Assembly (NCBI RefSeq): GCF_023091745.1
Contig: NC_068912.1
Location: 51,635,067 to 51,699,066, forward strand
DNA length: 64,000 bases
Direction: 5' to 3'
DNA from: Budorcas taxicolor
Taxonomy: Eukaryota; Chordata; Mammalia; Artiodactyla; Bovidae
The stretch's first letter is position 1, and the number at the start of each line of letters is the position of its first letter. Positions 11,021-22,760 of the stretch are shown piece by piece. Under the pieces are notes generated by a model. It saw only the letters and a program-made list of their open reading frames with translations, made no database searches and had not been told where the DNA came from. The translations under genes were made by a program, and so were the position numbers.

Positions 11021-12597
11021 TCAGTTCAGTCCAGTTCAGTTCAGTTGCTCAGTCCTGTCTGACTCTTTGCGACCCCATGAACTGCAGTACACCAGGTTTC
11101 CCTGTCCATCACCAACTCCCAGAGTCCACCCAAACCCATGTCCATTGAGTTGGTGATGCCATCCAACCAATCTCATCCTCTGTCATCCCCTTCTCCTCCT
11201 GCCCTCAATCTTTCCCAGCATCAGGGTCTTTCCTAATGAGTCAGCTCTTCACATCAGGTGGCCAAAGTATTGGAGTTTCAGCTTCAACATCAATCCTTCC
11301 AATGAACACCCAGGACTGATTCCCTTTAGGATGGACTGGTTGGATCTCCTTGCAGTCCAAGGGACTCTCAAGAGTCTTCTCCAAAACCACAATTCAAAAG
11401 CATCAATTCTTCTGTGCTCAACCTTCTTTACAGTCCAACTCTCACATCCATACATGACCACAGGAAAAGCCATAGCCTTGACTAGATGGACCTTTGTTGG
11501 CAAAGTAATGTCTCTGCTTTTCAATATGCTGTCTAGGTTGGTCATAACTTTTCTTCCAAGGAGTAAGCATCTTTTAATTTCATGGCTGCAGTCATCATCT
11601 GCAGTGATTCTGGAGCCCAAGAAAATAGTCAGCCACTGTTTCCACTGTTTCCCCATCTATTTCCCATGAAGTGATGGGACCAGATGCCTTGATCTTCGTT
11701 TTCTGAATGTTGAGCTTTAAGCCAACTTTTCCACTCTCCTCTTTCACTTTCATCAAAAGGCTCTTTAGTTCTTCAGTTTCTGCCATAAGGGTGGTGTCAT
11801 CTGCATACCTGAGGTTATTGATATTTCTCCCGGCAATCTTGATTCCAGCTTGTGCTTCCTCCAGCCCAGCATTTCGCATGATGTACTCTGCATATAACTA
11901 AATAAGCTGGGTGACAATATACAGCCTTGATATACTCCTTTTTCTATTTGGAACCAGTCTGTTGTTCCATGTCCAGTTCTAACTGTTGCTTCCTGACCTG
12001 CATACAGATTTCTCAAGAGACAGGTCAGGTGGTATGGTATTCCCATCTCTTTCAGAATTTTCCACAGTTTATTGTGATCCACATAGTCAAAGGCTTTGGC
12101 ATAGTCAATAAAGCAGAAATAGATATTTTTCTGGAATTCTCTTGCTTTTTTGATGATCCAGCGGATGTTGGCAACTTGATCTCTGGTTCCTCTGCCTTTT
12201 CTAAAACCAGCTTGAATATCTGGAAGTTCATGGTTCACGTATTGCTGAAGCCTGGCTTGGAGAATTTTAATGATCACTACTAGCGTGTGAGATGAGTGCA
12301 ATTGTGCAGTAGTTTGAGCATTCTTTGGCGTTGCCTTTCTTTGGGACTGGAATGAAAACTGACCTTTTGCACTCCTGTGGCCACTGCTGAGTTTTCCAAA
12401 TGTGCTGGCATATTGAGTGCAGCACTTTCACAGCATCATCTTTCAGGATTTGAAACAGCTCTACTGGAACTCCATCACCTCCACTAGCTTTATTCATAGT
12501 GATGCTTCCCAAGGCCCACTTGACTTCACATTCCAGGATGTCTGGCTGTAGGTGAGTGATCACACCATCATGATTATCTGGGTCATGAAGATCTTTT
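11021..12597 (-). mobile_element. BovB LINE 3' half, minus strand
   Basis: The plus strand starts with the reversed BovB tail (GTTCAGTTCAGTTGCTCAG) and runs through the ORF2 3' and RT regions. Broken minus-strand frames read NKASGGDGVPVELFQILKDD, FIDYAKAFDYVDHNKLW and NNLRYADDTTLMAE, so the YADD box is readable, but several frameshifts separate the pieces. It is inserted within the L1 of EPHX4 intron 6. Confidence 0.92.
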
Positions 12598-12692
12598 TTG
12601 TATTACTTTTTTGTATTACCTTAATTACTGTATGTAAAAAGAGTCAAGGATCAGTTGAGCTTTCAGAAGGTTTGAGCTAGATTTAACCTACA

Positions 12693-12901
12693 CCAGGGGC
12701 TTCCCTGGTGGCTTAGACAGTAAAGAATCTGCCTGCAGTGCAGGAAACCTAAGTTCCATCCCTGGGTCGGGAAGATACCCTGGAGAAGGGAACAGCAAAC
12801 CACTCCAGTATTCTTGCCTGGAGAATTCCATGGACAAAGGAGCCTGGCAGGCTACAGACCATGGAGTCGCGTAAGAGTCACACACGACTGAGCAACTAAC
12901 A
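12693..12901 (+). mobile_element. Bov-tA SINE, plus, with TSD
   Basis: GGGGCTTCCCTGGTGGCTTA through CACACGACTGAGCAACTAAC, flanked by TTAACCTACA (12683-12692, 12902-12911). Confidence 0.94.
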
Positions 12902-13066
12902 TTAACCTACAACAATCTAGTTTAAAATTATCTTTTGCCTTTAGGTAAAACTGTGAGTTTTTAACTTCACAGGCCTCCATTTTGTTTTGTTTTGTTTTTT
13001 CTCTCCAAGCTAAGTAACAGGATTCTAGAGCTTACTCTTGGGAATGCAAGTCCTCCTAATGAATGA

Positions 13067-13324
13067 CTGCTAAATCGCTTCAGTCGTGTCCGACTCTGTG
13101 CAACCCCATAGACGGCAGCCCACCAGGCTCCCCCGTGCCTGGGATTCTCCAGGCAAGAAACACTGGAGTGGGTTGCCATTTCCTTCTCCAATGCATGAAA
13201 GTGAAAAGTGAAAGTGGTCACTCAGTCATGTCCGACTCTTTGCAACCCCATGGACTGCAGCCTACCAGGCTCCTCTGTCCCTGGGATTTTCCAGGCAAGA
13301 GTACTGGAGTGGGGTGCCATTGCT
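13067..13324 (-). mobile_element. Bov-A2 SINE (two Bov-A monomers), minus, with TSD
   Basis: Two reversed Bov-A units joined by a GAAAGTGAAAAGTGAAAGTG linker. TAATGAATGA flanks at 13057-13066 and 13325-13334. Confidence 0.94.
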
Positions 13325-13670
13325 TAATGAATGATTAATTGTTAGTAAAAGAATCTCAAAAATATGAGAATATTTTCCCTCTTTCCTTATAGCTACTTAA
13401 AACATACTGTTTTGCATCACAAAGCTATTCCTCTGATAAAGGGATAAATTGAGAACATTTAAAACCAGCATTCATATCTCCTGTCCACAATTTAGACTTG
13501 TGTGAAAATGTATTTTTCTCTCATAATAATTCTCTTAAATGTTATTTGTGAAAAGCAAATGACAAAACATGAACTTCAGACAATGTTGCTATATCCTATA
13601 AAATGTAACCTGTAGCCTTTGCAATGTCTGTCTACGTTGCTTGATAAATTATTACCTACAAGTACCTTTT

Positions 13671-13875
13671 GGGACTTTCCAGGTGGCTCAGATGGTAAAG
13701 AATCTGTCTGCAACTCAGAAGACCTGGGTTGGATCCATGTGTCGAGAAGTTTCCCTGGAGAAGGGAATGGCAGCCCACTCCAGTATTCTTGCATGGAGAT
13801 TTCCATGGAGATAGGAGCCTGGCAGGCTACAGTCCATGGGGTCAAAAGAGTCCAGGACATGACTGAGTGACTATT
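13671..13875 (+). mobile_element. Bov-tA SINE, plus, with TSD
   Basis: GGGACTTTCCAGGTGGCTCA through CATGACTGAGTGACTATT. ACAAGTACCTTTT occurs at 13658-13670 and 13876-13888. Confidence 0.94.
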
Positions 13876-13949
13876 ACAAGTACCTTTTAAATAAACATCT
13901 CTATTTTGCAAAAAATACACATATATTTTTACACTTGTATATTTTGTTA

Positions 13950-14955
13950 TTGTTGTTAGTCAAAAAAGAAGATGGGATTTACTTCTCTTTTCATTCATAT
14001 AGTCTCATGGATTTCATATTCAAAGACTTTGAGAGATTTTTTTTCATTTAAAGTAACACCTGCTACAACTTTTTTCTATCCTCTTACTTTCAACCTTTTT
14101 GTGTCTTTGTGATTTACTTGTGTCTCAATCAAATCTGACATTTTGGTTTTTAACTGGTAGGCGTAACACATTAATATTTATTGTGTTTATTGACATATTG
14201 AAATTGTTTTTGACATCTTATTTTGTGCTTTCTATTTACCCTGCTTTGCTTCCTTTTTCTCCTTCCCTGCCTTCTTTTGAATTGATAGTTTTCTAGTCCC
14301 TTTCTACTGGCTTGGAAATAATACATTCTATTTCTATTATTTTATTTTATTAGAAAACAAATTATTACATATATATTATATGTGAGTGATTTCCAACTTT
14401 ATCTAGCTATCATTTATCTATCTATATGATTTCTAATTCTATTGTACATGTCAAATATAACCTGTTTTTTGTATTTTCATTTCTTTATCTCTCTAAGTCA
14501 TATTCTAGGTAATTCTTTCTAGATCTGCCTTCCAATTCATAATCCTCTTTAGCTTGTCTGACCTGCTCTTTAACTTACCTATGGACTTTAAGACTTCAAT
14601 AACATACTTTTCATTTCTAGAAGTTCTTTTGGTTCTTTTCCAGCCCTTTCCACCCTGTCATGATATTTTTCTTATTCTTTACTCATATTTTTATTCTTTC
14701 ATATATTTAATAATTTAAACTTACTTTACAGTCTTTATTACTTCTATTATTTGAAATTTTTAGGAGTTCTGCTGCAATTGTGTTCTGACTCACTATTGGT
14801 GGGCTGGTATTTTTTGTAATTTGGATTATCAGCTCATCTTCAGTGGACCTTATCTGTGGGGATATTGTGAGCCTGAATTGAGGTGTATCTTCCAGAGAGA
14901 TTCTGTCTTTGTTTCTGCTAGGTTTCCTAGGGAGTGTTACCAGCCTATGATGATG
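13950..14955 (-). mobile_element. Ancient L1, 5' region, minus
   Basis: The plus strand continues as reversed L1 upstream parts: AACACATTAATATTTATTGT, then GGACCTTATCTGTGGGGATA and TTCTGCTAGGTTTCCTAGGG, resembling L1M 5' sequence. Together with 6.78-11.0 kb it would make a nearly full-length, heavily decayed L1 in intron 6. Confidence 0.65.
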
Positions 14956-15039
14956 TTAAAATAGAATTTTCCCCCTAAGACTTCTAGTATTATGGTAGTA
15001 GCATAAATTGAAACCCCTAAACATTTTTAAGGCAATCTG

Positions 15040-16110
15040 TGGCTGCTAATACTCAAAGAGAATCTTTTTTCTCCTATATAGAGTCCAAACTCAAACAAAT
15101 TTCCATGTCTCATCTTTCACACTATATTTTCTCTCTAGACAATATCTTCTGAAACAAAAGCCTCATTTATCTGTTAGTGACTCCAAGATATCACATATCC
15201 TCACCCCAGATTCTCTCCTCTGAATTCCAGACCCTCGTAGCCTACTGACTATTTGAATAATCTAAGGCACCATTTCAAACCCAACTAGTCTAAGGTCAAT
15301 AAAATTTATGACCTCAAAATGAGTTCTCTTCTAGTACTTTCTGTCTCAGTGATTGGCCTGAGTATCTGTAGAGTTGTTCATGACAGGGATTCAGGAGTTA
15401 TCTTTGACATCTCTATTCTTCTCAGTTCCCCATCCAACCCATTACCAACTGTGTCAACTTTTCTATTAAATATCTCTTAAATCTACCCACTCTCCCCATC
15501 TCTATTGCTTTTGGAATAGTTCAAGCTGCCATCTTCTTTAGCCTGGATTTCTGAAGTTTCACCACATTCATTCTTTCCACACATTCTCCATATTGAGTGA
15601 ATATATCCAAATACAAATTGGATCATTTTTCTGCTTGAAACTCTCGTTCACTGGCTTCACGTTCACAGCTCTTAATATGGTCTCCCAGGCTCTGCTTAGC
15701 CAGCCACTGCCTACCTTTCCGACTCATTCTCATTCCCTTCCCTTCTTTGCATCCTCACTTTCTGGCTATGCCACTTTGTTACTTAAAATCATGGCCTTCC
15801 ATCTTCCTGCAAAGCCTTGGAAGAGGCTGTTTCCTTTCTCTGGAATGCCAGTCTCCCTACCCCAAACTTTATCCAGTCAGTACCAAACTTATCCTTAATT
15901 TCCTCATTCAAATGTTATTTCTTCCATTCTCATCCCTTTCTTTCAAAGTCTTTATGTTAGTTTATAACCATACATTCATTACTGCAGTTGTTTGCTTGAT
16001 GCTGTTTTCTCTACTCAGCTACAAGTTTTGTGAGATCAAGGACCTTGTCTCATTTTGCTCATTATAGTATTCTGAGTGCTGGCATAGTCCAGAATATAGA
16101 AAGTGCTTAA
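15040..16110 (+). mobile_element. L2 LINE 3' part, plus
   Basis: Typical L2 wording: CTGGCTTCACGTTCACAGCT, CCTTGGAAGAGGCTGTTTCC, GAGATCAAGGACCTTGTCTC and the end AGTGCTTAACAGAT. The frames are decayed. Ends about 300 bp below EPHX4 exon 6. Confidence 0.8.
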
Positions 16111-16411
16111 CAGATATTTTTAAAATGATTATTTAAAAATATAACTAAAAATATACATCTATTCAAAATCCAAAGGGACAGAAGTGGATAGAGTTATGGA
16201 TAAAACAAGTTACACCTACATGGGATAGCTACTGTATTATTCTCTTTATTTTTCCATATGTTTAATTTTCTATAAAAAAAGATTATGCAACTTATAAAAA
16301 CCAAAATAATTTGAGTATCTGGATAAATGGTGAACTTAATCTTAAAAATCAAATATTGGCTCTGTATGGAATGAATATTTTGTTTAACTAAAAAGAACAA
16401 ATTATACTGAC

Positions 16412-16560
16412 CTGAAGATATTTCGGTAATGGTTAATTGGACCACTTAATGCTCCAGGCTGAGAAAAAACATAAATGTAAGCTTCAAGATCTTCTGTTGT
16501 TAGTCGACATCCTTTTCTTCCAATGCCAGTGCTGTGACTAGTAAACAGATGTTTCAAAGC
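16412..16560 (-). CDS. EPHX4: EPHX4 coding exon 6 (cap-domain tyrosine)
   Basis: Residues 237-286 (149 nt): ALKHLFTSHSTGIGRKGCRL, then TTEDLEAYIYVFSQPGALSG and PINHYRNIF. Y281 in the HYR context corresponds to the epoxide-oxygen-polarising tyrosine assigned in this family. The acceptor is TACCAG|GCTTTG and the donor TTCAG|GTCAGT, leaving AG to complete S286 in exon 7. Confidence 0.95.
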
Positions 16561-17267
16561 CTGGTAAGTGAGAAAAGAATAATTGAGACTTTTCAGCTAC
16601 TTGACAGTAACTAAATATTTGGCTTTTGAAAGAGAATGATGGTCAGTGTGCAGTGATTGCTCCCAACTTCTGCTGTAGCCAGGTTGGAGACCTCATTGTT
16701 TACAAGCACATTTTATACATTTCTGCCGACCTGGCTTTATTTTTGATATTCTTCCCTTTAGTCCCCCATGCACACTTCACCTTTTTTTCCCCACACTTCA
16801 CCTTTATGAAAAGTATCCTGTCTTCTTGGTGTCTATTCACATTCTGCTGAGCTAAGTACTATCTCTATCCTAAAGCCTACCCTAATGTTCCAGCTAACAA
16901 CTGTTTCTCTGTTTACTGACAACCAATCCATCACCACCTCCTGTTTGAACTTCTTTTTTGAACTTCTTTTTGACCACAACCTAGAGTAACAAACACATTT
17001 TATATCGTGATCCAGTTCATAGATCTACATATATATTTCTAAAACAAAAGTTTAAAGAAATAATTCTTATACTTATTACAGCATGTAGTGATATCTTCAG
17101 TTCTGTTCTACTTTATATTTAAGAATTCAAATTGCAAGTCACTTTACTGAATTGCAAAACTTATATCATGACTCACAAATGGGTCCCCCCTACAATCTGA
17201 AATCTCTATACTGGCATTTCTCAAAATGTGTCTCTTAACTAGCTAAATCAGAATTATTGGGATTCTT

Positions 17268-17477
17268 TTGTAAAAAGTTTATTTTTAATTGGAGGATAAT
17301 TGCTTTACAATATTGTGTTGGTTTCTGCCATATAAAAACATGAATCAGCCATAGGTATACATATGTCCACTCCCTCTTGAACCTCCCTCCCACTTCCCAC
17401 CTCATCCCACCCCTCTAGGTTGTCACAGAGCACTGGTTTGAGCTCCCTGAGTGATACAGTAGATTTCCACTGGCTAT
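17268..17477 (-). mobile_element. Bovine-type L1 3' UTR fragment, minus, with TSD
   Basis: Reversed L1 3' UTR (TTGGAGGATAATTGCTTTAC, CACCCCTCTAGGTTGTCACA) between copies of TTGGGATTCTT (17257-17267, 17478-17488). The surrounding sequence (17170-17256 and 17489 on) looks like a MER5-type hAT remnant split by it. Confidence 0.88.
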
Positions 17478-17509
17478 TTGGGATTCTTGTTTAAAATTAG
17501 ACCCTCAAC

Positions 17510-18030
17510 ACCAAAACATGCTTGCAAAAATATTAAATGACATGTGCAGGAGGTGATTCGTTGGAACATTATTTGTGACAGAAAAAGAATGGAAACAAAT
17601 GTTTATCAGTGGGTGGGGTAGTGGTGGTTGAATAAGCTATGGCATAGCCACACAATGGCATATTAGAGTTTTTAGGACTCTAAGAAAAGATGGAGACAAT
17701 CTGTATGATGATGATGGAGTAATTTGCAGGATATATCGTTAAGTGGCAAAACAAAGCAAGGGTGGAAAATAGTGTTTATATTAATAGTATGTTATCTTTT
17801 GTGAAAAAAGGAGAAAACAAATATATGCACGTTTGCTTATGTTTTTGATAGAAAAAATAAAAAGATGAAACAAAACTAGCCAAAATGGTTTTCTATGGGA
17901 GAAAGAAGAAATAGGATGGAGATAGAGAAAGAGAGATAAGTAAGACTCCTCTGAATGTACATTGTTTTATTAGACTTTTAACTTAAAACCATATGTATGT
18001 TTCATATAACATCACAGAAGTTATGTAAAA
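17510..18030 (+). mobile_element. Ancient L1 3' end, plus
   Basis: L1-like order of AACATTATTTGTGACAGAAA, GGATATATCGTTAAGTGGCA and TATGTTATCTTTTGTGAAAA. Antisense to EPHX4. Confidence 0.7.
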
Positions 18031-19289
18031 ATTCTATAGTCTTAAATTTGCTTTGGAAATTGTGGATAAGAACTCATAATTTTTTTTCTGTCTAAAAAAT
18101 ATGTATGTCCAAATCACATCCAATGGAAAGATCCAGAAGCAATGAAAACTCAGTAACAATGATCACCTAAATCATGGTCTCTAAATACGATATCCTGCTA
18201 ATAGGAGCTAGAGCTCCTTCAGTAAATGACTGATTCCAGATCTGGAACAGAACATAAATAATGAACTTAGGACGTTAAGGAAGCAAGCTACTACTGACTA
18301 AAGGGCTCTTGTGTCATGGGGACACAGACTTGTAACAATCTGGATATCAAAGAAAATAAAGACTGTGATCAGTTGATATATCAATTCAGTTTAGTTCAGT
18401 CACTCAGTCATGTCTGACTTTTTGTGACCCCAGGGATTGCAGCACGGCAGGCTTCCCTGTCCATCACCAACTCTGGGAGCTTGCTCAAACTCATGTCCAT
18501 CGAGTCGGTGATGCCCATCCATAGCAAACAGATTTTCAAAAATCATGAACTCATAATAATATGAAAAAAACCTGCATTGGTCATCATTGGGGGCTTCAAG
18601 GGCACCAACTCTTTACTCTGGGCATTATTTATAAAGGGAAATTATGAAGCATTTATCCTGCCATTCTTGTGGGAACTATATTTCAGAATAACCAAATACG
18701 AATGTGGAAAACTCTTCTTTATAGAAGAATTCCAGTTAATAAAAGCAGAAAGACTAAAAGAACTAGAAAATCACTATTTTCTAAATGAACCTAGGCAGTG
18801 ATGATCAAGGTCTGCTAGAATTATTTGGTGAAATGTTGTTAGGCAATTTGGATAGCCCAACAATTTGTAAGCCCACTGGTTAGTATTAGCATTACTAAAA
18901 CTGGGACAACTAGACATTTTGTGCTTTTTTGACATAATGCATTAGGAAATATACAGTACTACCTATAAAATAATTCTTGTCAAATGAAACCATCAAGCCT
19001 CTAGAGCAGTAGCACCTATGAAGTAGGAAAGACAAGGGTTGGTAGAACTAGTTAAATAATACCACGATGAAGGAGTCAGTCAAATCCAGAATATGAACCA
19101 TTCCTCAGGACATATGAATAACAAATTTCTTCATTACAAAGAAAAGTGGTGGTAAGAAGAAAAGAACTGTTAAATGATTTTAAAAGCCTTAACAACCAAA
19201 TACAATGTTTAGTCCTTATTTGATTCCTGATTCAAATAAAGTGTATAAAGACAGTTGAGACAGTTAAGAGAATTTGAAGGACATTAAAT
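18030..19289. other. Unassigned block in EPHX4 intron 5, split by BovB terminus
   Basis: Apart from the BovB end at 18377-18525, this about 1.1 kb shows no repeat I can name. A 74-codon plus-strand frame (18577-18801, with KYECGKLFFIEEFQLIKAER) stands out slightly but has no recognised homology. Confidence 0.45.
18377..18525 (-). mobile_element. BovB 3' terminus, minus strand
   Basis: Reversed BovB tail (CAGTTTAGTTCAGTCACTCA through CCATCGAGTCGGTGATGCC). It interrupts an otherwise unassigned block at 18.06-19.23 kb. Confidence 0.85.
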
Positions 19290-19298
19290 TATTAAGAA

Positions 19299-21132
19299 TG
19301 CAGAGTTCCAGAGAATAGCAAGAAGAGATAAGAAAGCCTTCTTCAGTGATCAATGCAAAGAAATAGAGGAAAACAACAGCATGGGAAAGACTAGAGATCT
19401 CTTCAAGAAAATTAGAGATACCAAGGGAACATTCCATGCAAAGATGGGCTCGATAAAGGACAGAAATGGTATGGACCTAACAGAAGCAGAAGATATTAAG
19501 AAGAAGTAGCAAGAATATACAGAAGAACTGTACAAAAAAGATCTTCACATCCCAGATAATCACAATGGTGTGATCACTAATCTGGAGCCAGACACCCTGG
19601 AATGTGAAGTCAAGTGGGCCTTGGAAAGCATCACTATGAATAAAGCTAGTGGAGGTGATGGAATTCCAGTGGAGCTGTTTCAAATCCTGAAAGATGATGC
19701 TGTGAAAGTGCTGCACTCAATATGCCAGCACATTTGGAAAACTCAGCAGTGGCCACAGGACTGCAAAAGGTCAGTTTTCATTCCAGTCCCAAAGAAAGGC
19801 AATGCAAAAGAATGCTCAAACTACCGCACAATTGCACTCATCTCACATGCTAGTAAAGTAATACTCAAAATTCTCCAAGCCAGGCTTCAGCAATACGTGA
19901 ACTATGAACTTCCTGATGTTCAAGCTGGTTTTAGAAAAGGCAGAGGAACCAGAGATCAAATTGCCAACATCCGCTGGATCATCAAAAAAGCAAGAGAATT
20001 CCAGAAAAACATCTATTTCTGCTTTATTGACTATGCCAAAGCCTTTGACTGTGTGGATCACAATAAACTGTGGAAAATTCTGAAAGAGATGGGAATACCA
20101 GACGACCTGACCTGCCTCTTGAGAAACCTATATGCAGGTCAGGAAGCAGCAGTTAGAACTGGACATGGAACAATAGACTGGTTCCAAATAGGAAAAGGAA
20201 TACGTCAAGGCTGTATATTGTCACCCTGCTTATTTAACTTATATGCAGAGTACATCATGAGAAACGCTGGACTGGAAGAAAGACAAGCTGGAATCAAGAT
20301 TGCCGGGAGAAATACCAATAACCTCAAATATGCAGATGACACCACCCTTATGGCAGAAAGTGAAGAGGAACTAAAGAGCCTCTTGATGAAAGTGAAAGTG
20401 GAGAGTGAAAAAGTTGGCTTAAAGCTCAACATTCAGAAAACGAAGATCAAGGCATCTGGTCCCATCACTTCATGGGAAATAGATGGGGAAACAGTGGAAA
20501 CAGTGCCAGACTTTATTTTTTGGGGCTCCAAAATCACTGCAGATGGTGATTGCAGCCATGAAATTAAAAGATGCTTACTCCTTGGAAGAAAAGTTATGAC
20601 CAACCTAGATATACCTATATATACTAATATTCAAAAGCAGAGACATTACTTTGCCGACTCAGGTCCATCTAGTCAAGGCTATGGTTTTTCCTGTGGTTAT
20701 GTATGGATGTGAGAGTTGGACTGTGAAGAAGGCTGAGCACCGAAGAATTGATGCTTTTGAACTGTGGTGTTGGAGAAGACTCTTGAGAGTTCCTTGGATT
20801 GCAAGGAGATCCAACCAGTCCATTCTGAAGGAGATCAGCCCTGGGATTTCTTTGGAAGGAATGATGCTAAAGCTTAAACTCCAGTATTTTGGCCACCTCA
20901 TGCGAAGCATTGACTCATTGGAAAAGACTCTGATGCTGGGAGGGATTGGGGGCAGGAGGAGAAGGGGACAAAAGAGGATGAGATGGCTGGATGGCATCAC
21001 TGACTCGATGGACGTGAGTCTGAGTGAACTCCGGGAATTGGTGATGGACAGGGAGGCCTGGCGTGCTGTGATTCATGGGGTCGCAAAGAGTCGGACATGA
21101 CTGAGTGACTGAACTGAACTGAACTGAAATGA
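19299..21132 (+). mobile_element. BovB (RTE) LINE, 5'-truncated, with long RT frame
   Basis: A plus-strand BovB copy of about 1.83 kb ends in the characteristic GAACTGAACTGA tail. It is flanked by the direct repeat TATTAAGAA (19290-19298 and 21133-21141), the expected target-site duplication. Its left end lies within ORF2, downstream of the endonuclease region. Regions before 19570 are the same ORF but interrupted by a TAG near 19507. The element sits in EPHX4 intron 5, antisense to the gene. Confidence 0.93.
19570..20712 (+). pseudogene. BovB ORF2 reverse transcriptase, open for 380 codons
   Basis: Reading starts MITNLEPDTLECEVKWALES and carries the RT block order in one uninterrupted frame: KASGGDGIPVELFQ, FIPVPKKGNAKECSNYRTIA, GFRKGRGTRDQIANIRW, FIDYAKAFDCVDHNKLW, GIRQGCILSPCLFNLYAEY, then the catalytic YADD at about codons 257-260. 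It leaves frame near 20610, where a short AT-rich stretch differs from other copies; the rest (20651-21100, CESWTVKKAEHRRIDAFELW and following) continues in another frame. It lacks the endonuclease domain, so it is a dead copy despite an intact-looking RT core. Confidence 0.85.
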
Positions 21133-21141
21133 TATTAAGAA

Positions 21142-21915
21142 GTTGTTCATTTTCTTAGGTTTGAAAATGGCATAGAGTTATGTTTTCTTTTAAAGTCCTT
21201 ATCGTCAGAGGTATATGCAGAATCATTTCCAGTTAAAACATACTATGTCTTTTTTAACCTCCCTAAATACTTAACACCATGTTGGACAAATAAGCACCCA
21301 ATTAGCTGAAGAAACAGACACTACACCTGACTCTTGGTGTCACTGGACATGGTGCACCAACACCTGCAGGTTTGACTTTGTCTTGGGGTTTCATTACCCC
21401 CAAGGGCTTCCGCTTCCACTACTGTCACCCTCTCTCATCTGGCACTCATATCATTTATCTCTGCATGGAATGTTCTCTAGAAAGAGATGTGCCTTTAGGG
21501 GTACAGGCTCTCACAAAAATTTGAATTAACAGCCAGGCGTTCAACCATATAAACAGACTGTAAAAATAAATGTGTATGCCTATAAATGAAACCTTAGAAA
21601 CATTTATCAAGTTTTAGCATTTGTCTGTTTTTCTTCTTAAAGATGGATTTTAATTTAAAATGTTTTTCATTAATAATAATATATTTTACATTATATTACA
21701 TTAATACAATACATTTGTTTGACTTATTTCTTTTTTTTGCATCGGAGGAGATGCCTAAGAGTGCATAACATATAACAGATATACAATAAATGATTATTTA
21801 AAATCAGAACAACATAAGGAGGACCGGTTTTTTTGGGTTTTTGGTTTGTTTTCAGTGCTTTAGTCTATCTTTGTTTTATTCTTAACTTCCTAATTTGTTA
21901 TCCTCTTGGGCACCA
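21142..21915. other. EPHX4 intron 5, unassigned
   Basis: Nothing named. The 21290-21480 part is moderately GC-rich and L2-like in wording, without certainty. Confidence 0.45.
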
Positions 21916-21919
21916 GTCT

Positions 21920-22060
21920 TTTCTTACTTTAATTGAGGTATAATTAACGTATCATATTATGTTAGTTTCAAGTGTACAACATAATGATTCAATATTTGTA
22001 TATACTTCAAAATAATAAACAATAAGATCATAGACAATAAGTCTGGTTAATATCCATCAC
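21920..22060 (-). mobile_element. L1 3' UTR fragment, minus
   Basis: TTGAGGTATAATTAACGTAT, GTGTACAACATAATGATTCA. It ends 15 bp from the EPHX4 exon 5 donor, so it lies next to the splice site. Confidence 0.7.
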
Positions 22061-22074
22061 CATATTTGACTTAC

Positions 22075-22178
22075 TTTGAAATCATTTATGGAGAACATAA
22101 ACTCTGGGAACCATGGTATCTGGAAGAAGTAATAATAGCTGGATTTGAACAGCTGGGCCGGGTGTCGTAAAATATATT
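22075..22178 (-). CDS. EPHX4: EPHX4 coding exon 5 (cap domain)
   Basis: Residues 202-236 (104 nt): EYILRHPAQLFKSSYYYFFQ followed by IPWFPEFMFSINDFK. This is the start of the lid or cap domain that sits over the active site in epoxide hydrolases. The acceptor is TTTCAG|AATAT and the donor TTCAAA|GTAAGT. The exon is short with no long ORF of its own and was located by searching for the cap-domain peptide. An L1 fragment begins immediately downstream on the plus axis side (about 21920-22060). Confidence 0.95.
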
Positions 22179-22599
22179 CTGAAATTAAAATGCCATGTTA
22201 GACCTTATCCAAGTGATATGAATTACTACTGAAGTAACTTCTTTTTAAGACAATTTCACCTTTGAGATGATCCCATAAAAGTATTCACAAATAAGGCTTC
22301 CATATATTTCTCTTGGGAACAATTTCTATGTTCTTATATTTTATTTTGGATATTTTGGGTATTTTAAATATTTATAGCACTTTGAATAAAAAGAAAGTTC
22401 CACTTCATGAAGTATAGACTCAAAAGGAATAAGAAAACTCAAACAACACTGCCTTTTCTCCAAAGTTATTATCAGTGACTTAATACTTTTCCTAAGGATA
22501 CATGGGGGAAATAATTGTCTATTGTTTAAAAGATTTTCCTGGCAGGCTGATTTAAATATCTTATTCATTTGGCCTCAACAGAAACTAAAGCATTTCCTT

Positions 22600-22760
22600 T
22601 AAATTCATTCATGTATCTAGAAAATGCCTTCATTTAATGAATTTTTGAATATCTACTATGTGTGAGGGGATTTAGTGTGAACAAGAGAAAAGAGGTTCCC
22701 ATTTACCAGGAACTTACATAATAAATAAGTAATGAATACTTAAAAGATCATTTTAGTTAG
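22600..22760 (+). repeat. L2-like fragment
   Basis: TGAATATCTACTATGTGTGA and ACCAGGAACTTACATAATAA. Confidence 0.55.

Noticed and set aside
11021..11060. Repeated GTTCAGTTCAGT units at many places, looking like short direct repeats or a CRISPR-like pattern
   Set aside because: This is the BovB 3' terminal simple repeat, dispersed with each insertion and without spacers.
11595..12563. Several minus-strand frames with RT motifs as separate genes
   Set aside because: They are broken parts of one BovB ORF2, not host genes.
15593..16067. Overlapping plus-strand frames of about 100 codons as a gene
   Set aside because: They lie in L2 sequence and show no domain.
20651..21100. 149-codon plus-strand frame as a gene
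   Set aside because: It is the C-terminal part of the same BovB ORF2 in another frame.
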